From Hydractinia symbiolongicarpus (lineage: Eukaryota; Cnidaria; Hydrozoa; Anthoathecata; Hydractiniidae), in assembly GCF_029227915.1 (NCBI RefSeq), contig NC_079880.1, forward strand, positions 12,923,501 through 12,987,500: 64,000 nt of DNA, read 5' to 3'. Both the position numbers and the translations under genes were made by a program. Below the pieces are notes generated by a model. That model was not told the origin of the DNA. It made no database searches and worked only from the letters and a program-made list of their open reading frames with translations. Shown here one piece after another: positions 1 to 14,900 of the stretch. Position 1 is the stretch's first letter. Every line of letters begins with the position of its first letter.

Positions 1-332
1 ACAAGTGTATCAAGCCCTTTATAGTTTATAACAAAAACTTTAGTATGAAAAAGTTCAATGATTTAATTGTTTTATGGTATATACATTTTAGCTAGGCCTA
101 GTATGTTATATACTAACTGGTTTGAGGAGGGATTATTGTGCCATAAAAACATAAACAAACCAAAAAAAGAATTTCATTAATTACAAGGAAATATGGAAGT
201 CACTCACCTGGAGCTCTCTTTTCATTTTAATTCACATTAAAAAGCTTCAAATTTATCTTTTGAACCTACTTAAGCTTAAAATCGAACGATCTTGAATTCG
301 AAAAGTATCAAAAATACGAAGCCCTCAGTTAA

Positions 333-3945
<3,613 letters not shown>

Positions 3946-5800
3946 TCGAAAGAAAGTATGCGTAGAAAGAACGAACATTTTTTAAATTTTAATATGTTTT
4001 TTTGGTTGGGTCGCTTATCTTCTCTAATCGCTTCTGTTGAGTATGAAGAAACAGAAAAGATGAAAAGATGATGACGGAGGAAAAAGAAGGAAAAAAAAAG
4101 AGGAAGAGGTTAAGAAAGAGTATACAATGAATTATTAAATTCGTTTTAATTGATCTACGTATAGAAGCCAACTTACGAAAAGTAAAGTGATTTTTAACTG
4201 GACACTTCTAAGAAAGAGAGACCTGCATACATCGTACTGGGATTTTTCCCCTTCCTTAAATTATGTTCAATGTTCTATATCTTCATGCATTATATTTACG
4301 AGAAAAAAAATTGAGTTTTATTTTTAGCTTTATTTTTCTGTCTTTTTTTGCGCATTTCAGATGTTTTATGTTTATATGTACAAGAAGTCTTCCACTGTTG
4401 TGTAGTTGCTCTTCCCGAGAAAAAGTTCAAAATTATCACGCATCTTATAATTTTAAACTCATTCGTAAATTCTTTTCACAAATTATTTTGTGCTCATGAT
4501 GTGTAACGTTTTATGCATTATTTCGATGGAAAGTTCTGTGGAAGAGCGATCGAAGGCCGAAATGCACATATATTTACAAAGCTTTGCTACCATGTTTGAA
4601 TAGCGCAACGAAGACAATTATAGTGCAAATGATAAAAAACCAAATTCTCTAGTTTCCTATATTTGAAACTATAAATTTTGCTCTTTAAAAATCTGTGTGC
4701 TGTTATAGAAGGCTGTAGAAAGCTATAGAATATATGTGTTATAAGGCTGGGAGACATGTAGTCCTTTTATTTTTACTATATATCAATAACTGCGATATTT
4801 ATTCATATTATTTCTTTGACACTGTGCAACTTGGTACGAACTTTGAAATAACAAAAAGACCTAGGAGGGAGCGTGAAAACGTGCACTCCTCCTTAGATAC
4901 TTTGTTATTTTAACGCTAAATTTTGATTTGTGGTTGATTTATTTATTGTTTTTGTGTTGTTTTTTTACGCTGCTTAGTTGCACTTACATCAGATCATGTT
5001 GTATATTTGTCTATTATAACAAATTCACAACCTGTTATTGCTATTTGCGGTTGTATATAACTCCAAAAAATTATCTTTCTTTATCAATATGAATCTTAAA
5101 TTGGGGAATCTTTCAGTTACCGATATTTAATCGTTCTTTTTCTGTCGCACTGAAACTATAAGAATAACGGGAATTCGTAAAAATCTATGCCTAAACAGAG
5201 AAACTAGAAATCCTCACAGCTAGAATCTTTTGAGTAAGTACTTTGCTCAGGTCTGAAAAACTGAGCTAGATAATTTGGTCAGTAAAAGACAGCAACATAA
5301 GAGATATTAAATATATATCTCGCGATGCGCAGTTATGCTTGTTTTAATTTTGGTTCGAAATATTCGTTTTGCCGTAATGGGGAAACATTTCCTGCTTTTT
5401 AGCGGTGCAATAAATCGCTGCAATTAGTGTTTATCTTTAAGAAAACTCATTTTAGAAAAAAATCGAAATGACTGTTTTATTTTTAATACTCAAAATAGAG
5501 TTTACACTTCAAATTTAAATTCGCCACATGTTTATCGTGGAAATCAAAAAGATATTTATTTCGCAGCTGGCTTGTCGTTGAAAACGCCATTTACAATAAG
5601 CTCCGTGGGAGGGATAAACTCGACGCGGCCTCTAGTGGATTTCACATTTCAGCGCCATGTAAACTAGGCTTTAGTTTTCCCTTTCTTCTTCTTTTGTTTT
5701 AACGTCCACATCGTAACAAGTCCTGCGGACGAGGTTGCTTTTGTTTTTGTTTTTAACTTCTTTTTTTTGTAAATCTTTTGGGTGAGCGAGACAAAAACAA
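3946..5800. other. Intergenic: calcineurin 3'UTR and FERM gene upstream region
   Basis: No further coding exon is visible. The first several hundred bases are presumably calcineurin 3'UTR; I see no clear AATAAA soon after the stop, and the one at about 5411 lies inside a dispersed repeat (5322-5560). The last 220 bases before 5800 are relatively CpG-rich and probably contain the FERM gene promoter. Confidence 0.5.
5322..5560 (+). repeat. Dispersed repeat, copy A (pair with 49751-50020)
   Basis: This stretch and 49751-50020 share a series of matching blocks in the same order and orientation: GCGCAGTT/GTGCACAGTT, TTCGAAA-ATTC, CGCCGTAA, AAACA-TTTC-CTTTTTAG, GTGTTTATTTTTA, AACTG-CTTGTTTTTAATA and a final CGCCAC/TGCCAC block. 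The copies are diverged and carry no ORF. The family is not recognised. No terminal repeats or target duplications are evident. Confidence 0.6.
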
Positions 5801-5801
5801 G

Positions 5802-5870
5802 ATGCTGGAGACTTTATTGTTGAGACGATTTTATTATACTGCTGTCTGGTACAAAGATTTGAGAATCTAG
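5802..5870 (+). other. Upstream ORF in the FERM gene leader (22 codons)
   Basis: An ATG at 5802 opens a 22-codon frame closing with TAG at 5868-5870, 51 bases before the FERM start at 5921. If transcription starts upstream of 5802, it would be a classic uORF that could lower translation of the main frame. The transcript start is not visible, so this is conditional. Confidence 0.3.
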
Positions 5871-5920
5871 CTGAAATATAGCTAATATTACAAAGAAATT
5901 AAATCGTTTTTTAAACAAGA

Positions 5921-8900
5921 ATGCCGAAGTTAAAAATCTCATCTTGCACAGTCCAGTTGCTAGATGGAACTGATATTATAGTAGAAGTTGATGTAAGTTA
6001 TAATGATATGATGCGCCCTGTCTATTTTTATTATATATAATAACTAGCTAGTTTAGCCAGCTGAATAAACTTTTCCTTTACTTTGGTCAAGAGGAACTTG
6101 TAAAAAACTTGTTACAAATTAAATAAAATGTTACTTAGGAACACAGCTATCCTTATAGCTAAAGTTTATTCAGCGATTCTCCAAAATCAAAAGTAAGGTG
6201 ACGAGGGTGCCAAAAGCCGCATACGCCGTAAAAAGTGCGGGCGTTTTCGGGCGAGTTCGGCGTTTTGAAAAAAATTCAAGTATTCGCCCGAAAAAACCCG
6301 CATAGACCCGAACAATGCTCGAAAGAAAAAAAAACAGACACTAATGATTCAAAAAAACTATAAAAAATTAAAAAACTTACTATGTCGTAGCGAAGTTCTT
6401 AGAAGAACTGTTTTTAATGGTTTTTGAAGAAGTTTACTTTATAAATAACTTATATATAAACTTTATTAACTTTCTCTCATCAAGCGCCTTCTTCCCAACC
6501 ATCGACCGCATGGTTTGTTACAAGGAACTGCATTTCGGGAATGTTCCGAGAAAGTGCAGGCGGTTTCGGGGGACAACCACCAATTTTATTTGAAAAGTCG
6601 CCCGAGCTCGCCCGTATATATGCGGGCGTTTGCGTCTTATCAGCACCCTCTTGTAAGGTGTGTGTGTTTTGGAAAGACTGATTATAGCGTGGCACCTATT
6701 TGAGCTGACTCAATTATTTGAGAATCCAGTTTAACCTTGTTTGAGAAATACTGAATCAAAAAATTGATTATTTACCTTTGAAACTAAAGCTAGTCTGGCC
6801 TGTGGTCGGATAAACAGGGTAAACAAGAGGGTGCCGACTCGACGAAAGCACTGTATATGTGAGGGCAGCTGCGGATGTTTTGGGGGAATTTTTTAAGGTT
6901 TTTGGCTGTAAATGCTTGGTAAAGTATGGGCCTGTCCAAAACCACCGGAAATGCAACACGTGCGAACTCATTGTTTTTATTTAAATTTTGCTGAGAAGAA
7001 GGAAGGTGCTATTTTGTCGTTGTAATTAATTTGGGTTTCTCCCGGCAAAATTTGGGTTATTTTGGGTTTCTCCCGGCAAAATTTTAGGGCTTTTTCAAAA
7101 ACGCAGAAAGTCGTCTGACAGCCCCATGGTTTTTATGGCGTTTCTGGCAAGTCGGCGCCCTCTTCGGTAAACACCTGGTATACCATCCTAATCAAGTAAT
7201 TATCAAACAGCTCTAGCAACGACCTTGCAACCATCTTCGCCACATAACTTCGTGGTTTTGACTAAAAGCTATCATTAGAAACAAATTTGCAAAAATGCCG
7301 GTGAACAAGGTGGGCGTTAGCGCAGGGTTGAGCAAAAAGAAAATGGACTAAACGTTCTATTTACGTTATTTATGTCTAAATTCGGTGATGTGTTTTTTTT
7401 ACTGTGAGATCCACTGGAATTATTTCTAAAGTCTGTTTTATCATTAAAATGGTTGCAATACGTTGCAACTTGTCTCAGATGGAGCTAGTAGCGACTTGAA
7501 ATATTACCATGTACCTTTTTCTGATGCTCAAAAAACAGACATGACATTAGGAAAACTTAGTGAAGTGAATAACCAAGGGGGATCTGTGGAGAAGAGCACA
7601 TGTGGTATTAATATTTTTTTTAAAAATATTCCCCAGTCTGTCCAGTTTCATAATCATTAGGTTTATTTGGTATTTAATTATTGTTTACAAAGGTAACAAT
7701 ATATTTAAATGTCATACTCCAGCGTGCAAAATTTTTTTCATCTGTGATTTACCCCAGCAATGTTTAGGCTGTCTGTTCTGTAAAGTGCACAAGTTTCAGA
7801 GCTGGAAAAAGGGGCAATATAGTACATCATAGAGGTAAAGCACAGGATATCATGTAGTAGCCATTCATTGTTGCCAGTGAAAACAGAAAGTTACTAAAAA
7901 GGACATTAACGTAATTTGGACGGTATGTGCTAGCTGCAGGTAAGTAGAATGTCACCCCACACTATTAAATTTCCAGCCAAGAGTACCAAGGGTGCTGCAT
8001 CAAATAAACAACATGTGCACGTTATCATGAAATATCAATGTAATGGCGTGCATTTATGGCTGGATATGTGGACACTTTTTTGAATTTTGAAATTTTTATT
8101 CGCTGATTGACTGACCCTATTTTTAGGACTAAAATGACTCTAACACCATATATTTGTTGATACCAACCTAATTAGACCACATGATTCGGTAAACTCAATT
8201 TGTCATGGTTACGGTTTATTCAACTTTAGTGGGGTGGAGGGGCAAAACACTGACATTAATTGGCAGTTTTAGGAATATCAGGGAATAGGAAAGTGAATCA
8301 GGAAAAATCCGTGAAAATATGGTAAAAATCAAAATTATAAAATGATGTTTGATTTATATTATAGAGCTTAAAGAGGTTAGTTAACATTCTTGATAAAATT
8401 CACTGACCATCTGATGGTAAGCTGTAGAGCAACTAATTAAGTTACAGTTGCCTAAATTTTAATAGCTTTTGGTGAATGTTGGCACTTTTAAACAATAGCT
8501 TGCATGTTACATGTGAGAAAAGCCTTTATCATAAATTGTAATAAGCCACACTTTCCAACATATCACTTTTACTGAATACAAACAGAACATAATCTTGGCA
8601 TCATTTTCCCCATTTGTTTTATTATTTGTTTTATTATTTTAGATGAAATAAGAAGTTTTCCTCCTTGTTTTATTCTATCCTGTTTTATTTTTAAAATTTA
8701 TGCAGAACATTTTGGAGAATAAAATTTTGGAGCAATTCTTTTATGAAAAAATGAGTTATAAGGGGTTACTGTATCCTGTAATGTTTTATTTTAGAAGCTG
8801 CAATACAGTTCTGAGCTGTTAGATGAAGTTTTTAAAAAAGTTGGCATTGTAGAAAAAGGGTATTTTGGGTTGAAATACAAAAATCCAAAAGATGGCAAGG

Positions 8901-11900
8901 TATGACTACTATCTCTTGTTTTTTTTGTTTTTTTTTATGAAAGGAAACTACAACATAAAAAGATTTAAAGACGCCCCATTAAAAAAATACACCTTGTCTG
9001 TAATAATAAGTATTACTAGTCATTGTTAACCATCTGCATTTTTCAAGCGGACAATACAGGCATTCTGATTGGCTTAGCGCTCTTGACAACGGACTGATAT
9101 GTAGCGGTATTGCCCATCGTCAAGAAAAATGGTAGCTTAAAATGTAAACAAAAACAAATATATTTTGTGAAATCAGCGTAAAGATTCTTTATTTAAAGCA
9201 AAACAATATTAAGTTAGAATAAAACAGTTTTTTTAAAAACTTCATTAAAAACCAATGGCGAGTTTTACTGGCTAAAATAAACCATGCGGAACAAAGTTTC
9301 AGTGATGAAATAACTTTCAGCTTCTGCGTAAATATTTGATTATCACAAGAAACGTGAAACCTTTATGGACATTGATGATCAAGTTTTATTTAAAGTACGA
9401 AGTGCAAATCAACAAGTTACAACACAAAAATGTCTGTAAATAGATTAAATCGTTTCTTGAGTACAAAACAAAACGAAGTTGGGGTTTGAATAAATTTCAT
9501 GAATTGAACAACATCAATCTTGATATGTTGATGATTGTATCAGCCAGACACAGTAAACAGTTTTAGAAATGGATGGCAATGTTTTTTAAACGAAAATAGA
9601 AGAAAAGTAAATATTAAAACAGAGGAACAATTCTAAAAATCGAAACAAGTCTTAGCAAGTAAAAGAAAACAGTTAACACGTATGGGAATGGGAAACAAAC
9701 CTAATGCAACCAAACAATGCATGCATCAGAGGTAGACAAACTTTTTTTAAAAAAGCTTTTTTCAGAATCGGTAACCCAGTTACTTTACAAAGAACAATGT
9801 TGTGGAAATTGACAATTTAAATTTAAAAAAGGACGCAAACAGGCACTCTTTTCTTGAATGGAACAAGGAAAGAGGCACAAAAACTCGAACCAGGGAGAAT
9901 AGTTTTTCCTACCAAAGAGCCTTTAATCCCAGAGCTTATAGAACCAGGAGGATATAGATGCCCTGTTTACATATTTCAACAATTCATTTTCCATAGACCC
10001 ATTGAAAGTACAAAGGAAAACTCACCTTTTTTCTAGCTGTAATTCCAACACATTTTCTTAAAGTCCAACTTTTGGTATTTCAATCGCCCCTTAGGAAAAA
10101 ATTATTTGGGTAAATTTATGACGGAAGCATCTGATGCTCTTGGAATAAAAGACACATTGGCATTTCAAGGAAGTAGATTAAAGTTTTCCTAGGAAAACTT
10201 CGATTTCTGCCCTCTTTGTGTGCATCCAATACATGTGTCACAACTAAGTGGACATAAGAACTTCTGAAAGTATGAAGTCGTATCATACTGTGTCAAAAAA
10301 GCACCAACAGTGATGTCAGATGTTCTTAGCGTAGCTGATAGTAGTGGAAGCAATGTTGATGTAAATCGTCTTCCATTCTCATCCTCAAATTCGTCAGTTA
10401 CACAATTCACAACGTCAAAATCGCTATCACTTTTCGGCTGGCCAATTCCATTCAATGTTCGCTGGTGCAAAAATTTTAAACTGCACATTTAATTTTGCAC
10501 ACTTTCCTGTTTAAAAGTGAATGTTGAAATGCAAACAAAAAAATTAAAATAGAAAGAAATTTTACATGTTCATTCTTTTAGACGTTCAAACACCGTTTTC
10601 ATTGTAAAATGTATCCTTTTTTAGACAAAATTAAATCAAATTTGGTCACCTGTAAATGTTAACCGGGGCGAAGAGCTCTTTTTAATATCCTTTATTTTTA
10701 TTATCCTCTGCAGTTAGACCTTGGGCGATATTTTATGGTACAGTCTGGGGTAATCGGTTATTATCTATATTATAATACCTGTATACGTCTGTTCGTCACA
10801 CAAAATGGTACCGCAAGTAGCAAGGGGCACGCAATGTATAAAAGGAATGGGCGAACCTGTTGATTTTTCCACTGGTAAACCAGCTATTTTATTAATAAGG
10901 CCTGTGAAAAATTCCACTTAGGCAGAAAAATATAAAAATTTCAAAGATTTATTATTTGAATTTTGCTGACATAAGCATACACAAACATTTTTCAGAAATA
11001 AAGAAAAAATTTAAAAAAATGTTGTTTAATCACCTGCTCTATTGTGTAGAGCTTGAAATGCTGTTCAAGAAAATTTATAGGATCATTTAGTTTTAACGTT
11101 GATGGTTGAAGAGATATTGGGTTTAAAGGTCATATGTTCCAAAACGGGTGTTGAACTTGCCCAATTTGGTCATTGGTGGCCCCTAGTTACCCACGCAGAA
11201 GATGATGTGAGTTATTTCCAGCTCTTTCCATGTAAAAGTGCAATGGCTTTCGTAATTAAAAAAATGTCTTGACGTCAGTCTAAATGCATTGATGTCGTGC
11301 CGTAACGTCTAGGCAGTTAAGAAATAAGGTATACTTTTTTTTGTGACTTAAAGAAAATTTAGCCGACATCAAAGAAAAAGAAACACATCCACTATGCCTG
11401 TTATTGACTCTTCCTATCATTATGTAAGATCAGAATATCGGGTTGAACAATAGAACAAATCTAGTCTCGATCTCATGGAAAAGTCCACAGGTTTGTTTGT
11501 TGCACATATTCTGGTTATCAGATTTTTACCAGTCAGCCATTGTTTTTTCAGAGTCCTTAGCATAAAGAAGTGATTCAACTACCATTTTTCAAAATAATGA
11601 AGCTATTATTGTAAGAAAAATGACAATCCTGCTTAGAATTTTCATATCAGAATGTTAAAATTAGTAATGGTTGGATACATTTGTGCTATTCAGAGCAGAT
11701 GTTATTATTGTGTAGATTTATAAGATTTATGTACAACATTTATTTTTTAGGATTCTTGGCTTGATCCCAATAAACCATTGCATAGTCAGTTAAAAAAAGG
11801 TAGAAAAGTTGGTTTGCCTACAAAGTATTGGCTCAAAGTCAACCAATTTGATGCACTTTCAATGAAAATATTTCGTATTTATTATCAAGTTATAAACACT

Positions 11901-14900
11901 GAGTCAAAATTCGTAGTAGTACGGTTCATTTACACAGATTTGTTGATGTTTTTCCTGACATTTTTTTAATATTCTTTGTTAATTTACTTATTTTTCGTCA
12001 ACATTTTAGCGTCGAATATGTTTAAAGCGGCAGTTCAGTTTTATCCTCCAAGTATTCATATGTTAGAGGACGAAATAACCAGGTATGTTTCAAAATACAA
12101 TAATTCTTAGATTTTTTTTAATATGAATTGAAGAGAAGCCTAATTGTCAGTGACATTGCTTTTATTTTCTTACATTATAGATACAACTTTGTTTTACAAA
12201 TCCGAGAAAACTTGCTGACAGGAGAGTAAGTTAATTTTTGTTTTAAGGTCGAGGAAATTTGTTGAATGTAGGTGGGTAAGCTAAATTTATAATATTTGAC
12301 TATTCTCCAAATTAAATTCAAATCACATTTTCCTTGCTAATTGAGTATAAAATTCTAAGAGTTTCATAAACACTAAACCACTTTAGTTCTGGAAGCGGTA
12401 GGTAGCGTATATCTCGAAATTTGGCAAGCTAAATCACAGAAATGATTCGGATTAGATAGTGGTTGTGATTATTTCAAAACTTAGTACTCGTTTAAGACAA
12501 AAACCAATGCTTGATTTTGTAAATGTATTTAGAATACAAAAATGTAAAAAAATAAAAATAAAATGCAGGTTCACAACATTCCTTTACACTTTTTAGTTGG
12601 TGTTCGTTGAGTATCTCTCAACGAACACAAACTAAAAAGTGAAGTCATACAATTCATATTTGAAGGTTATAAGAAAAAAAGGTCTTTTACAATTTTTTTG
12701 AAAACTGTTTTTTTGTAATATGTCTCGAATGAATAGATCCATCACATATATTCACATCAATACTTTTACCACTTAGTTACTATAATCAGTTATGGGGTCT
12801 TTATATACTTTGTAATTTCTTATAGATGGTCATGTACATTGCCAACGCATGCACTTCTTGCCTCCTATGTTGCGCAGGGTAAGTATAGAAAGTAGTTTCA
12901 TTGTGTAATTTAACACTGCAAAATAGAATCTACCCAAAAACACTCATTTTGCAGGTATAAATTATTTATAAATATCATGATATTCTCTAGTCGAATATTG
13001 ATTTTTTTTAAAACACGCGAAGCGAAGTTATGAACAAAAAAGATTAACAAGCGAATAGAATAGCACAAGAACAAAGCTAAAAAGATAGACCAGGAAGATC
13101 TAATGTTGAAGAGAGCCACTTAGACAAAGTTGTCATTAAAAACAAACTAGAAGACTTGAAAAATGGAGGAGTTCTGTTTTGCTAAAATTTCAGAAGTGCA
13201 CCCTGAAAAGAAGTATATTTAACTACAGACACCATTCTGATCATTCTGTCACTCGAATGCTCCTGTGGTTGTTTCAGCCTCCCAGCTTAGAGTTTAATGC
13301 AATCAATATGCCAAAAATACATTTTTCAAATATTGGACCATCAATTTCAATGATTCTTTTCAATCACTTCTGTTAAATTTTAAACTTTTGCCTGTAAATT
13401 GAATTTTTAAGCCATGATTGAGAGTTTTTTAGGAATTTTAAACAATAAAGTTTATTACACACTGTTGGATAGTAAATTACAGGGGTATAATCACAATAGC
13501 ACATTTTAAATGAATATTGTTTGTTATGATTTAATGGTCTAACCATATACACAAGTAATTTCACATAACGCTTGATTCCGACATAAATACACCGTTAGAC
13601 AGTCCGGAAACTGCTGTTTCTAAATTCGAATTATTTGTTGGTGGACAAGGCAGCAAAAAAAATAACATGTTTTATTTGGCCAAACTTTCTTTCAGCTGAA
13701 TTTGGGGATTATGATGACGTCAAACACTCTGATACTTATCTCAATGATCTTCAGTTTATGCCAGATCAGGTAATTATAATCACATTATCCATCACAAATT
13801 GTTTGGTAACGTTTTTTTATTGCAGATACAGCCTTCTTTAATTCAATTCTCTGCACTAATGCGGCATTCACACGAGACAAGCTTTGTACATGTTGACAAG
13901 CTTTGTACTGTTTACATGATACCCTTAAAGTGCAACTCACCTTGGTTTAAATTTCCCCTGGTCTGAATAACAGAATTAAAATTCCACTGTGGGTTAAAAA
14001 ACCTCAAAAAAAACTCATGTAAACAAAGTGAAGCTTAGCAAAGTTAACGCAGTAGGCGCATGTGCTGAGAATTTTTACTTTACTTTGAGGATAGTGAAGC
14101 CTCACAAACAAGACAGCAATTCTAACTTGAAATTTCACTTCTCTTAAGCTGATATGACGCTTTCATGCAAAGCCTGTCCAATTGTTGAGTGCCAACTTGA
14201 ATGAGGAAAGTTGAGAAGTAACTTGCTAATACACCTCTATGACTCTATATATGTGGGTGTTTTAAAGGTTTTTGTTCTACTGATCTTCTTGTCTAGAGTT
14301 CAACTTTTCTTGATCGAGTTCATGCTTTTCACAAGAAACATGTGTAAGTAGTTTGTAAATTTTATATCGAAAACTCACTATTCGTAAAATTGGTAAAATG
14401 GAATTCTTAAAAATTTTGTTTGAAAGATTTGTTTTTATCCTTTTTATCGGATTTACGTAGCACTTATCTCATAGATATATGAATTTCCAAATTTAGTAGG
14501 TGTTATTTTGTGCTTTCTAAATTAACAAGAAAAAAATAGTTTTCACAAAAACTTTTTTTTAAATAAAATATTTTACATCTGCTTTTAACAGTGTTTACTC
14601 TCTTTCTACTTTAGTACTGTAACTACTACCAATGCAGACTGGATGTATTTAGAATCAGCAAGAAAGATCGCAATGTATGGTATGAATGTGATGGACGTAC
14701 TGGTAAGACTTTGTATTAAATTTGGGTACATTCCCATCAAATAGCGTCTTTTGTAAAAAAGATTTAAATTTTTGAATCACTTGAACAGTTTGATATTTTA
14801 TGTTCGAAATGAGAAAATACATTTATTTATATTGGAATCAGATAGCTTTTATGACCTTAAAGCATTTTTTCTTGCATTTGAGGGATAAGTCAATAAAGAG

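Noticed and set aside
7463-7832. Two overlapping 65-76-codon frames in FERM intron 1
   Set aside because: Low-complexity F/I/K-rich content, no splice phase that fits the FERM gene, no family resemblance.
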